Shown piece after piece: positions 9,676 to 19,129 of a stretch of 64,000 bases of DNA; the stretch's first letter is position 1; each line of letters begins with the position of its first letter. The notes beneath the pieces are model-generated. The model was not told the DNA's origin and made no database searches. It saw only the letters and a list, made by a program, of their open reading frames with translations. This DNA comes from 66-474 sp039923855. Its GTDB lineage: Bacteria; Pseudomonadota; Gammaproteobacteria; Xanthomonadales; Rhodanobacteraceae. The stretch lies in contig JBDTBW010000035.1 in the NCBI GenBank assembly GCA_039923855.1, positions 1 to 64,000 on the forward strand. Direction: 5' to 3'. Made by a program: the position numbers and the translations under genes.

Positions 9676-11538
9676 ATGCCGCGTCTTCGTATTCTCTCCG
9701 GCGCGCTTGCGCTGGCCATCGCCGGCAGCGCCGCCGCCGCGCAGTTCGACAATGTGATCGTGTTCGGCGATAGCCTCTCCGACAGCGGTAATCTTTCGAT
9801 CGCGCTGGGCTTGCCGTTCGCGCCGTCGCGCTTCACCACAAATCCTGGCGAGGTGGCGATCGAGCACGTCTCGGATTTCTATGGGATTACCTTGACGCCG
9901 TCGATTACCGGCGGCACCGATTTCGCCTTCGGCGGCGCGGGCGTGGACAACAATTCGCCCGGCACGCCGCCGACGGTTCCAACATTACCGAACCAACTCG
10001 CTTTGTATCTCGCCGCGACCGGCGGCAAGGCCGACCCGAATGCGTTGTATTCTGTGTGGGGGGGCGCCAATGATGTGTTTTATAACGTAGGACAGGCGCA
10101 GCAAGGCAAACTGACGCCCGCTCAAGTGCAAGCCAACCTACAGACCGCGGCGCAAACCGAACTGGGCGTAATCGCGCAACTCGGCGCGGCGGGCGCCAAG
10201 CGCGTGATCGTGTTCAATCTGCCGGACATCGGCCTGACGCCTTCGTCACTCGAAGGACCACCAGGTACCAGCGCGCAAGGCACCGGCTTGTCGATCGTCT
10301 ACAACAGCACCTTGAACGCGGGGCTGGCCAAGGCCGGCGTGGACATCATCCCGATCGACACCTTCGGTCTGTTGCGCGAGATCGTCGCCGATCCCGCGCG
10401 CTATGGCTTTACGAATGTCACCAATGAAGCCTGTGGGGTCGGCTCCAATTCGCTGCTGTGCGGCCCGCAAGGCTCGGGTTTGCCCTACACCTACGCGCCC
10501 GGCACAGAAAATACCTACCTGTTCGCCGATGGCGTGCACCCCACCACCGTCACGCACGCCATCCTCGGCCAATACGTGATCTCGGTGCTGCAGGCGCCCG
10601 GCCAGACTTCGCTGCTGGCGGAAGCGCCCTTGCAGGTGAGCAATTCGATCATGCGCGGCCTGCGCAACCAGGCGTTTGCTGATTTTGGCACCACGCCCGG
10701 CAACGGCGCGCGCGGATTCGCCTTCTACGATTTCAGTCATCAGCGTATCGATGCCACCGGCAACACGCCGCAAGCCACCGAGAATTTCAACACGCTCGGT
10801 CTTGGCACCGATGTGCGCGCCAGCGATCGGTTGTCGGTGGGCACCGCGGCGTCGTTTTCGCACGACGATTCAAATCTCGGCGGCAACGGCAGCTTCAAGC
10901 TGGAAGAGTTGATGACCTCGGTGTACGCGATGCTCAACTGGCAACAGGGCGCTTATCTCGGTGCGATCGGCAGCGCGGGCTCGCTGCACTTCCACAACAT
11001 CGATCGCAATATTGTGCTGGGTCCAGCGACCCGCCGCGAAAGCGGCTCGACCACCGGATCGCACATCGCGTTCACGCTGACCGGCGGTTGGTTGTTCGGC
11101 AGCGAAGCCTGGCGCACCGGGCCATACGCGGATCTGGGTTATCAGCGCATCCGCGTCAGCGGCTTTGGCGAGGACGGCAACGACAGCACCACGATGACTT
11201 TCGATCGGCAGGTGCGCGAAGCGCTGATCGGCACGCTCGGCTGGCAGTTGATCGGCAATTGGCAGACGGGTTCCACGCTGCTGCACCCTTACGCGCAGAT
11301 CGCCTACAACCACGATGACAAAGCCGACCCGCGCGATGTGCGCGCGGGTCTGGTCGATATTCCTGGTACATTCGCGCTGCCGGGCTTCCTGCCGGACAAA
11401 AACTGGGGCAGCGCGGGCGTTGGTGTGTCCGCCGACTTCACCACGAAGTTCTCCGGCTGGGTCAGCTACGACGGCCGCTTCTCCGATCGCAATCAGCACG
11501 TTGACAGTTTGAACTTGGGGGCTAAGCTGGCGTTCTGA
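9676..11538 (+). CDS. GDSL-family esterase autotransporter
   Basis: A 620-residue EstA-like type V secreted esterase. A signal peptide (about residues 1-23, LALAIAGSAAAA) is followed by a GDSL hydrolase passenger. Block I is FGDSLSDSGN with the nucleophilic serine near residue 36, WGGANDV is the Gly/Asn block, and DGVHPT near residue 286 supplies the Asp/His pair. From about residue 340 the sequence is a typical autotransporter beta-barrel of alternating aromatic strands, ending in Phe (LGAKLAF). It is predicted to sit in the outer membrane with the esterase displayed at the surface. A terminator follows at 11560. Confidence 0.92.
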   Translation: MPRLRILSGALALAIAGSAAAAQFDNVIVFGDSLSDSGNLSIALGLPFAPSRFTTNPGEVAIEHVSDFYGITLTPSITGGTDFAFGGAGVDNNSPGTPPTVPTLPNQLALYLAATGGKADPNALYSVWGGANDVFYNVGQAQQGKLTPAQVQANLQTAAQTELGVIAQLGAAGAKRVIVFNLPDIGLTPSSLEGPPGTSAQGTGLSIVYNSTLNAGLAKAGVDIIPIDTFGLLREIVADPARYGFTNVTNEACGVGSNSLLCGPQGSGLPYTYAPGTENTYLFADGVHPTTVTHAILGQYVISVLQAPGQTSLLAEAPLQVSNSIMRGLRNQAFADFGTTPGNGARGFAFYDFSHQRIDATGNTPQATENFNTLGLGTDVRASDRLSVGTAASFSHDDSNLGGNGSFKLEELMTSVYAMLNWQQGAYLGAIGSAGSLHFHNIDRNIVLGPATRRESGSTTGSHIAFTLTGGWLFGSEAWRTGPYADLGYQRIRVSGFGEDGNDSTTMTFDRQVREALIGTLGWQLIGNWQTGSTLLHPYAQIAYNHDDKADPRDVRAGLVDIPGTFALPGFLPDKNWGSAGVGVSADFTTKFSGWVSYDGRFSDRNQHVDSLNLGAKLAF

Positions 11539-11559
11539 GTCAGCGGTTCCGCGATAAAC

Positions 11560-11589
11560 AAAAAAGCCGCGCGATGCGCGGCTTTATTT
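11560..11589 (+). terminator. Intrinsic terminator after the autotransporter gene
   Basis: Stem AGCCGCGC / GCGCGGCT (11565-11572 with 11576-11583) around a 3-nt loop, with A-rich sequence before and T-rich sequence after, so it could work on both strands. It lies 22 bp after the esterase stop codon. Confidence 0.85.
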
Positions 11590-11763
11590 GTGGATTACAC
11601 GGTGGTTCTTGAGCGGTTTGAAAAACGTCGCGAGCGAAGGCAGGTTGCGCGCCGCCGGAGCACAGGAAGCGGAGTGTACACGTCAGTACATGAGCAATCC
11701 GAGCACCGCCAGCGCGCTACATATTGATTGAATCAGGCCGAGCGCAGCAGTTTTGCAACAGCT

Positions 11764-12597
11764 CTACTTTTTCTTCTTGCCGAACTGTGTATACATCGCC
11801 TCGGCCTGATCGTGCAGCGCCTTGGCGGCGTCCCCGGACAACGTCGTGGTCTTGCCGCCTTCGACGTGATCCTTCAACACCAGTCCGCCGTTGTCGTCCC
11901 AGCCGGCGCGGTCGGTCGAACTCACCGGGTCGCCCTTGTGCGCGCGGGTTTCCTGCGCCACCACCCACGGCCGACCGTTCTTGTAAGCGTAATCGGTGCT
12001 GGTGTAGTTGCCCTTGTCGCCGTGATCCACCAACTCGCGGATGAACTCCACGCCATTCTTGTCGGAAAACACCTGCCAACCGCGCGAGGCATCTTCCGTC
12101 GAGGCAGTGCCCTGGGTCATCTTCATGCCGCCGATGCGGCCCTGCATGGCCTTGAAATCCGACAGCATCTTGTCCGATTGGGTGGGCTCGGCGATCAATT
12201 GCAGATCGACTTGCGCGGGCGCGCCCTTGGTCAACACCGGCGTCTGCAAATTCGTCGTGTAAGTGCGTCCGTTGTCCTGCATTTGCGCCTGCAACACGTA
12301 AATGTCTGCGGCCTTGATCTGTTTGGGATCGAAGCTCAGATTGAACTGCAACGGAAGCTTCGCCGGGGCGTAGCTCTGCGCAGTGATTTGTGCGCCCGGT
12401 GGATGCGAAACATCCATCAGGCTCAAGTCCAGCTTGGCTTCCGGCGCGAGCGTCACGCTCTTGTCGGCCAGACTGATGGTGCCGGTCACCGCGGTCGCCT
12501 GCGGCGCGGCGTTTTGCGGCGGAGCATTATTGGACGGGGCATTGCAGCCGCCGAGCAGCGCTCCGGAGATGATCAGCGGCAGGGCGAGCTTGCGCAT
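11764..12597 (-). CDS. YbaY/YscW-type lipoprotein
   Basis: A 277-residue predicted lipoprotein: MRKLALPLIISGALLGGC with Cys18 in a lipobox. Residues about 35-135 match the YbaY/YscW-type lipoprotein domain (VTGTISL...LTLAPEA-like start, beta-rich, FDPKQI, and YVLQAQMQDNG). The C-terminal half (about 140-270) is a second, unrecognised domain ending in a Lys tail (GKKKK). The exact function is unknown; YbaY-domain proteins are periplasmic-facing lipoproteins. It is divergent from the BNR-repeat gene across a 178-bp spacer. Confidence 0.82.
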   Translation of the reverse strand: MRKLALPLIISGALLGGCNAPSNNAPPQNAAPQATAVTGTISLADKSVTLAPEAKLDLSLMDVSHPPGAQITAQSYAPAKLPLQFNLSFDPKQIKAADIYVLQAQMQDNGRTYTTNLQTPVLTKGAPAQVDLQLIAEPTQSDKMLSDFKAMQGRIGGMKMTQGTASTEDASRGWQVFSDKNGVEFIRELVDHGDKGNYTSTDYAYKNGRPWVVAQETRAHKGDPVSSTDRAGWDDNGGLVLKDHVEGGKTTTLSGDAAKALHDQAEAMYTQFGKKKK

Positions 12598-12775
12598 GTG
12601 GGATCCTTGAAAATATCGGGTAGGTTATGGCCGCATTACCGGGTTCGTTGCGACGCCGAGCGAATAATGCTAGCGCGACCGCGAACGCGGTGAAAGCCCC
12701 AGCCGCGTATGACCTTTGGGAGCTACACGAATACTGCGAGCGGCGTTAATGTGGCGTGACCGACAGGGGAATTAC

Positions 12776-15700
12776 ATGCGCAAGCTGTCCGGGGGCAAGA
12801 TGTCATGGGACTTCCCGTCACGCGCGTTGCTGATGGCGGCATTGGGCGTGATCGCCATTCCGGCGCTGGCGCGACCGGCTGGGCATGCGCCTTCGACCGC
12901 CGCCGAACGAGACGCAGCGTGGCAACAACATGCATCGATGCGCGCGCAATCGCCGTTCGCGGGGCTCGATTGGCGTTCGATCGGACCGACCAAGCAGAGC
13001 GGACGGGTGGTGGCAATCGCCGGCGTACCGGGCCGGCCCTATACCTTCTATGTCGCCTACGCGACCGGCGGGGTGTGGAAAACCTCCGACAACGGCGCGC
13101 ACTTCACGCCGCTGTCGGATCGCATGCCCACGCTGGTGACCGGCGCGATCGCGGTCGATCCAAATCATCCAGATACGCTTTGGGTCGGCACCGGCGAGGC
13201 CAATTCCTCGCGGTCGTCGTACGGCGGCATGGGTGTGTACCGCAGCGACGACGGCGGCAAGACTTTTCAATTCGCCGGCTTGCCCGATTCCGACCGGATC
13301 GCGCGCATCGTGATCGATCCAAAAGACTCCAACACCGTGTATGCCGCCGCGCTCGGCAAGTTGTACAGCGAGGGCGGGCAGCGTGGCGTGTTCCGCACCC
13401 GCGACGGTGGCAAGACCTGGCAACAAGTCTTGACCGGTTCGACGCCGTGGACCGGTGCGATCGACCTGACGATCGATCCACGCAATCCGCAGGTGTTGTA
13501 CGCGGCGCTGTGGGATCGCTCGCGTACCGCCTGGAACATGGTTTATTCGGGGAAAGGTTCCGGCATCTGGAAAAGCACCGACGGCGGCGATCATTGGATG
13601 CCATTGACCCAAGGCTTTCCACACGACGACAAGGTCGGGCGCATCGGTTTGGCGATCGCGCCATCGCAACCGGACTCTATTTACGCGAGCGTCGATGACT
13701 GGACGCCGTTGCCGCCCGATCAACGCGATGCGGGCGACGGCCCGCTGTCGCCCGCGCGCTTGAAAATGATGGGCAAGGACCAATTCCTGCGCCAGGATCC
13801 GCAACAGATCGAGCGCTTCATCCGCGAGAGCGATCTTGATACCAATCTCACCGCGGCCAAACTGATCGGCATGGTTAGGGACGGCACCGTGACGATGGAT
13901 CAATTGCGCAAGCAGTTGTCTGACGCCAACGCGGATCTCTTCAACACCGACATCGAGGGCTTGGTCGTCTATCGCTCCGACGACGACGGCGCGCACTGGC
14001 ACAAGGCGAATCAGGAACCGCTGCGCGATGTGTATTACACCTATGGTTATTACTTCGGCCAGATTCGTGTCGCGCCGAACGATCCGAACCACGTCTACGC
14101 CGAGGGCCTGCCGCTGATCGAATCGAAAGACGGCGGCAAGACCTGGAGCGGCTTGAATGACGAAAGCGTGCATGTGGATTACCACGAATTGCTGATCGAC
14201 CCCGCCGATCCGCAGCGCATGTTGGTCGGCAACGACGGCGGCGCCAACATCACTTACGACGGCGGCGCGCATTGGCAGAAGTTCGGCAACCTGCCGGTCG
14301 GGCAGTTCTATTCGGTCACTTACGACATGGCCGACCCGTACAACGTGTACGGCGGCCTGCAGGACAACGGCGCGATGATGGGTTCCTCGAAAACCGATTG
14401 GCAACGCGCCGACAACTGGAAGGATGTCGGCGGCGGCGACGGCATGTACGTGCAGGTCGACCCGCGCGACAACAAGACGATCTACGCTGGTTTTCAGTTC
14501 GGCTTCTACACCCGCACCGGCCCCGGCGGTGAACACGAGGTGCGGCCACGCCCGGCGTTTGGCAGCGCGCCCTTGCGCTGGAACTGGACCACGCCGACCG
14601 CGCTGTCGCCGCACAACCAGGACATCGTGTACATGGGCGCGAACCGGCTGTTCCGCTCGCTGGACAAGGCCGAATCCTGGCAAGCGGTCAGTCCCGATCT
14701 CACCACGTCCAGAAATCGCGGCAACGTGCCTTACGCCACGATCACCACGCTGGCGGAATCTCCGAAAATCTTCGGGCTGCTATGGGCGGGTACCGACGAC
14801 GGCCACGTGTGGGTGACGCGTGATGGCGGCGTGCAATGGAGTGAAGTCGACGACGCGTTGCCGCTGCGTTGGGTGAGCCGCGTCGAACCTTCGCACTTCG
14901 ACGATCAGCGCGCCTATGTTTCGCTCAACGGTTACCGCGACGACGACATCACCCCATATTTGTATCGCAGCGACGATCTCGGCAAGCACTGGACGGATAT
15001 TTCGCGCGGTCTGCCGCGCGAGGCGATCAACGTGGTGCGCGAGGATCCGGTCAATGCCGACGTGCTGTACGTCGGCACCGATCGCGGCGTGTATGCGTCG
15101 CTCGATCGCGGCAAGTCATGGCTGTCGCTGCAAGCGAATCTGCCGAATGTACCGGTGCTCGATCTGACCGTGCATCCGCGCGAACGCGAATTGATCGCCG
15201 GCACCCACGGGCGCAGCGTCTGGATCGTAGATGCGCTGCCGGCGCAGGAATTGACGCCGGCTTTGCAAGCGCAAAGCGTGCATCTATTCCCGGCCGAGGG
15301 CGCGCAGGCATCGCACGACTGGCAATCACGGCCCGCCGAATGGTTCGACGAAACACCGGATTTGCCGAAACTCGAAGGCACGTATTGGGCGAAGTCGGCC
15401 GGACCTGTCAAATTGACCGTGCTGGACGCCGACGGCCAACCGGTGCGGAAGCTGGATCTGCAAGCGCAGCGCGGCGTCAACAGCTACACATGGAATCTGG
15501 AACTCGACAAGACCCTGGCGCTGGCCGCCGAGCGCGCGCGGCTTGCCAAGGAAAACCTCGATCTTGCAACGGCGGATTTCTCCAGGCAGCCGATCGCGCA
15601 AGCGGTGCAAACCGGCTGGCGGCTGTACCCACCGCCCGGCAAATACACGCTGAAACTGGAAGGCAACGGCACCTCCAGTTCGACCAAGTTCGAGGTCAAG

Positions 15701-15835
15701 GCGCCCGATGATTACAAGCCGCGCGCCAAACAACCGCCAAAAATGCGCGGCAAGGACAAGTGGACAAGACCGCAAGCGCAACCGGAGCCATCGGCGGCGA
15801 GCGAGGAACGCGAGGCGGAAAAGGCGGGGCAGTGA
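12776..15835 (+). CDS. Secreted BNR/VPS10-like beta-propeller protein
   Basis: A 1019-residue exported protein of the sortilin-like / BNR-repeat 'glycosyl hydrolase' group; no enzymatic activity can be assigned. The ATG at 12776 follows AGGGGA (spacing 5) and gives a signal peptide ending near LARPAG. Many Asp-box-like repeats can be seen (SDDGGKTF, TRDGGKTW, STDGGDHW, SKDGGKTW, SLDRGKSW), consistent with one or two beta-propellers over residues about 50-820. Near residue 870 a FlgD-like Ig segment (VKLTVLDADGQPVRKLDL) is followed by a Lys/Pro-rich tail. It is probably periplasmic or extracellular. Confidence 0.85.
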   Translation: MRKLSGGKMSWDFPSRALLMAALGVIAIPALARPAGHAPSTAAERDAAWQQHASMRAQSPFAGLDWRSIGPTKQSGRVVAIAGVPGRPYTFYVAYATGGVWKTSDNGAHFTPLSDRMPTLVTGAIAVDPNHPDTLWVGTGEANSSRSSYGGMGVYRSDDGGKTFQFAGLPDSDRIARIVIDPKDSNTVYAAALGKLYSEGGQRGVFRTRDGGKTWQQVLTGSTPWTGAIDLTIDPRNPQVLYAALWDRSRTAWNMVYSGKGSGIWKSTDGGDHWMPLTQGFPHDDKVGRIGLAIAPSQPDSIYASVDDWTPLPPDQRDAGDGPLSPARLKMMGKDQFLRQDPQQIERFIRESDLDTNLTAAKLIGMVRDGTVTMDQLRKQLSDANADLFNTDIEGLVVYRSDDDGAHWHKANQEPLRDVYYTYGYYFGQIRVAPNDPNHVYAEGLPLIESKDGGKTWSGLNDESVHVDYHELLIDPADPQRMLVGNDGGANITYDGGAHWQKFGNLPVGQFYSVTYDMADPYNVYGGLQDNGAMMGSSKTDWQRADNWKDVGGGDGMYVQVDPRDNKTIYAGFQFGFYTRTGPGGEHEVRPRPAFGSAPLRWNWTTPTALSPHNQDIVYMGANRLFRSLDKAESWQAVSPDLTTSRNRGNVPYATITTLAESPKIFGLLWAGTDDGHVWVTRDGGVQWSEVDDALPLRWVSRVEPSHFDDQRAYVSLNGYRDDDITPYLYRSDDLGKHWTDISRGLPREAINVVREDPVNADVLYVGTDRGVYASLDRGKSWLSLQANLPNVPVLDLTVHPRERELIAGTHGRSVWIVDALPAQELTPALQAQSVHLFPAEGAQASHDWQSRPAEWFDETPDLPKLEGTYWAKSAGPVKLTVLDADGQPVRKLDLQAQRGVNSYTWNLELDKTLALAAERARLAKENLDLATADFSRQPIAQAVQTGWRLYPPPGKYTLKLEGNGTSSSTKFEVKAPDDYKPRAKQPPKMRGKDKWTRPQAQPEPSAASEEREAEKAGQ

Positions 15836-15896
15836 TGGAGCGTTTGTAACGGTCGTACAGGCGCGGCAGTCATGAATTCCATGAGCATGTGGTACT

Positions 15897-15928
15897 GATG
15901 AAGCCGGCATTTATCCGCCGGCTTCATC
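15897..15928. terminator. Hairpin between convergent genes
   Basis: A perfect 12-bp stem GATGAAGCCGGC / GCCGGCTTCATC around an 8-nt loop. It lies between the BNR-repeat gene (ends 15835) and the convergent glyS (ends 16008), as expected for a bidirectional terminator. There is no long T-run on either side. Confidence 0.6.
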
Positions 15929-16007
15929 CACTCCCCACCCGCATCCATACGCGGCTCCCTACGGCCGCGAACCTAATAAAAACTTAACGGGGCGTCAAGA
16001 GCGGGCA

Positions 16008-18182
16008 TCACAACCATGCGATATCCGCGATCGCGTCGAACTGCGCCTTGATCTGCGCCAGCAGCGTCAACCGATTGGCGCGCAGCGCGGTATCTTCCGC
16101 CATCACCATCACGCCATCGAAAAACACATCGATCGGTGTTTGCAATTGCGCCAGGCGCGCAAGCGCGGCCTCGTAATCGGCGTCGCGGGTTGCGTCGAAA
16201 AGACGCTGCGTGTCGATACGCGCGGCGTCTAGCGCTGATGCGAGCGATTGTTCTGCGGGTTCACGCAGCAACGCCGGATCGAGCGGCCGCGCAGCGGCAT
16301 CGCGCAGATCAATGCCTTCCTTGCGCAGGATGTTGGCGACGCGCTTGTTCGCTGCCGCCAGATTGGCCGCCTCCGGGTGTTGCGCGAACGCGGCGACTGC
16401 GCGCAGCCGGCGATCGAAGTCGAGGAGGCTTGCAGGTTTCACCATCGCGACCGCATCGAATTGTTGTGGCGTGAAGCCTTGATCGGCGTAGTAACCGCGC
16501 AGACGATCGAGGACGAAAGCATGCAGTTCGTCGGCGAGCGTGATGCGGCGCGTGCTGATTTCGAAGGAATCCTTGCGGGGCGCCGATTTTGCGCCGGCTT
16601 CGAATGCCGATTCCGGAATCTTTTCCAATGCATCTCGCAATAACACGCGCAAGTCCAGATCGAGACCGCCCTCGATCAGCGTGCGTGCAAGCCCCAGCGC
16701 CGCGCGCCGCAGCGCGAACGGATCCTTGTTGCCGGAAGGTTTCATGCCGACCGTGAAAATGCCGGCCAGCGTGTCGAGCTTGTCGGCAACGGAGAGCACT
16801 TGCGCAAGTTTCCCCCGCGCGATGTCATCCGCGGCGTTGCGCGGGCGATAGAACTCCTCCAACGCTTGCGCCACCTCGGCCGGCTCGCCTTGCGCCGCCG
16901 CGTAGTAACGGCCCATCGCGCCCTGCAATTCGGGAAACTCGCCGACCATGCGCGTCAGCAGGTCGCATTTGCTCAACGACGCCGCATGGGTTGCGAGCGC
17001 CGCGTCCACCTCGATATCGTGCGCCCGCAACCGCTCCGCGATGACTCGCGCGTTCTCGGCCACACGGACGGTCTTGTCCCACAAGCTGCCCAGAGCTTGC
17101 TGATAGGTGACGTTCTGCAGCGCTTGTTGATGCGCGGCCAACGGCGTTTTCAGGTCTTCGTCGTAGAAGAACTTGGCGTCGGCGAAACGCGGCCGGATCA
17201 CCCGCTCGTAGCCGTGGCGGATTTGCGTGTAGTCCTTGGATTCGAGATTGGCGACGCCGATGAAGCGTTCGGTCAATTTTCCCTCGCTATCGAATACCGG
17301 CACGAATTTCTGGTTCGCCTCCATCGTCATCACCAGCGCCTCGTGCGGCACGGCGAGAAACCCAGGGTCGAAACCGCAAGCGATCGCCACCGGCCATTCG
17401 GTGAGATTGGCGATCTCGTCCAGCAGCGCATCGTCGAGATGCGGCGCGCCGCCGCCATCACGCGCGGCGCGTGCAACTTCGTCGCGAATACGCTGCCTGC
17501 GCTCGGCCGGATCGGCCAGCACCTTGGCGGCGTGCAGTGCATCCAGGTAACTGTCGGCATCGACGATATGCACCGGCTGCGGATGCATGAAGCGATGGCC
17601 GCGCGATTGCCGGCCGCTCTTCAAGCCCAGTACTTCGCCCTCGATCACGCGATCGCCGTGCAACATCACCAACCAGTGCACCGGCCGCACGAAGGAGAAA
17701 TCGTGATCGCCCCAACGCATCGGTTTCGGGATCGGCAGCGCGGCCAGTGTCTCGGCGACGATGCCCGGCAACAAGGCCGCCGTCGGCTGACCGGGCTTGC
17801 TCGCGCGGTAAACGAAACGTTCGCCATTGGCGTCGCTGGTGCGTTCCAGTTGCGTCCACTCGACGCCGTTTTTTTGCGCAAAGCCAAGCAGCGCTTTGGT
17901 CGGCACGCCCTGCGCATCCAGCGCGATCTCGCAATAAGGGCCAAACGTTTCAGTTTCTTGTCGCGATTGCGTAACGGCCACATTCGGAATATGGGCAGCG
18001 AGTCGTCGCGGCGTGCAGAACGCGCGTGCACTCGTGGCCCCGGCGTCGATGCCACACTTGCTCAAGCCTTCGCACAGGCCGCGTACAAACGCTTGCGCAA
18101 GTTCGTCGATCGCGTGGATAGGCAACTCTTCACAGCCCAGCTCGATCAGCAACGGCTTGCCGGTAATGTTCGCCTCAGCCAT
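16008..18182 (-). CDS. glyS: Glycyl-tRNA synthetase beta subunit
   Basis: Beta chain of the heterotetrameric bacterial GlyRS, contributing tRNA recognition and editing-like domains. It is about 724 residues, close to the usual 690-720. The start at 18180-18182 gives MAEANITGKPLLIELGCEELP, the family opening, and overlaps the glyQ stop by 8 bp, so the pair is translationally coupled. The C-terminal DALR-type anticodon-binding region is complete and ends with AIADIAWL. Confidence 0.97.
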   Translation of the reverse strand: MAEANITGKPLLIELGCEELPIHAIDELAQAFVRGLCEGLSKCGIDAGATSARAFCTPRRLAAHIPNVAVTQSRQETETFGPYCEIALDAQGVPTKALLGFAQKNGVEWTQLERTSDANGERFVYRASKPGQPTAALLPGIVAETLAALPIPKPMRWGDHDFSFVRPVHWLVMLHGDRVIEGEVLGLKSGRQSRGHRFMHPQPVHIVDADSYLDALHAAKVLADPAERRQRIRDEVARAARDGGGAPHLDDALLDEIANLTEWPVAIACGFDPGFLAVPHEALVMTMEANQKFVPVFDSEGKLTERFIGVANLESKDYTQIRHGYERVIRPRFADAKFFYDEDLKTPLAAHQQALQNVTYQQALGSLWDKTVRVAENARVIAERLRAHDIEVDAALATHAASLSKCDLLTRMVGEFPELQGAMGRYYAAAQGEPAEVAQALEEFYRPRNAADDIARGKLAQVLSVADKLDTLAGIFTVGMKPSGNKDPFALRRAALGLARTLIEGGLDLDLRVLLRDALEKIPESAFEAGAKSAPRKDSFEISTRRITLADELHAFVLDRLRGYYADQGFTPQQFDAVAMVKPASLLDFDRRLRAVAAFAQHPEAANLAAANKRVANILRKEGIDLRDAAARPLDPALLREPAEQSLASALDAARIDTQRLFDATRDADYEAALARLAQLQTPIDVFFDGVMVMAEDTALRANRLTLLAQIKAQFDAIADIAWL

Positions 18183-19068
18183 GCGCAGCCTCCGCTTTGT
18201 CTGTTGCGGAGTCCTTGGCAACATACGTTTCCGCCACCGCGCGCGCCAGCGTGCGCACGCGCAGGATGTAACGCTGGCGTTCGGTCACGCTGATAGCGCG
18301 ACGCGCGTCCAGCAGATTGAAAGCGTGACTTGCCTTGCACACCTGCTCGTAGGCCGGCAGCGGCAAATTCAGCGCGACCAGCTTGTTCGCTTCCGCCTCG
18401 CAGGCATCGAAGCGATGGAACAGTTCCGGCACATCGGCGTGCTCGAAGTTGTACGCACTCTGCTCGATCTCGTTGCGATGGAACACGTCGCCGTAGGTCA
18501 CCACTCCGTGCGGCGCGCGCGTCCAGGTGAGATCGAACACGCTGTCGACGTTTTGCAGATACATCGCGAGGCGTTCCAGACCATAAGTGATCTCGCCCGT
18601 GACCGGCTTGCTTTCGAGGCCGCCGGCCTGCTGGAAATAGGTGAATTGGGTGATCTCCATACCGTCCAGCCACACTTCCCAGCCCAGCCCCCGCGCGCCA
18701 AGCGTGGGCGATTCCCAGTTGTCCTCAACCAGACGCAGGTCGTGCACCAGCGGATCGACGCCAAGCTCGCGCAACGAGCCGAAATAGCGTTCGACGATGT
18801 CATCGGGATTGGGCTTCAGCACCACCTGATATTGGTAGTAGTGCTGAAGACGATTCGGATTTTCGCCGTAGCGGCCATCGGTTGGACGGCGGCACGGCTG
18901 CACGAACGCGGCCGCCCACGGTTTCGGCCCCAGCGCGCGCAGGAAGGTGGCGGGATGAAAGGTGCCTGCGCCTATCTCGATGTCCAGCGGCTGCAACAGC
19001 ACGCAACCCTGATCCGCCCAATAGCGGTTCAAGGTCTGGATCAGTTCCTGGAAAGTGGGTGCGGACAT
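18175..19068 (-). CDS. glyQ: Glycyl-tRNA synthetase alpha subunit
   Basis: Catalytic alpha chain of GlyRS, 297 residues, normal length. The family start TFQELIQTLNRYWADQGC is present, as are the class II core segments (EIGAGTFHPATFLRALGPKPW). It is first gene of the glyQ-glyS operon, with the stop overlapping glyS. It is divergent from the PulE-type ATPase gene, with a 61-bp spacer. Confidence 0.98.
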   Translation of the reverse strand: MSAPTFQELIQTLNRYWADQGCVLLQPLDIEIGAGTFHPATFLRALGPKPWAAAFVQPCRRPTDGRYGENPNRLQHYYQYQVVLKPNPDDIVERYFGSLRELGVDPLVHDLRLVEDNWESPTLGARGLGWEVWLDGMEITQFTYFQQAGGLESKPVTGEITYGLERLAMYLQNVDSVFDLTWTRAPHGVVTYGDVFHRNEIEQSAYNFEHADVPELFHRFDACEAEANKLVALNLPLPAYEQVCKASHAFNLLDARRAISVTERQRYILRVRTLARAVAETYVAKDSATDKAEAAHG

Positions 19069-19129
19069 CGCGATCCGGCGTGATGCGCAAAGCGCGTTAG
19101 TATAGCGTTGCCTCTGACGGGACCGCGCG

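Noticed and set aside
7245..9839. A very long open frame (864 codons) on the minus strand opposite mnmG.
   Set aside because: GC-rich codon usage of mnmG leaves the antisense frame open. Its translation is Arg/Gln/His-rich without motifs or a sensible start, while mnmG on + is fully conserved.
12818..14683. A 621-codon minus-strand frame opposite the BNR-repeat gene, and a similar plus-strand frame (16800-18293) opposite glyS.
   Set aside because: Composition is unlike protein, and the sense genes are complete and typical.
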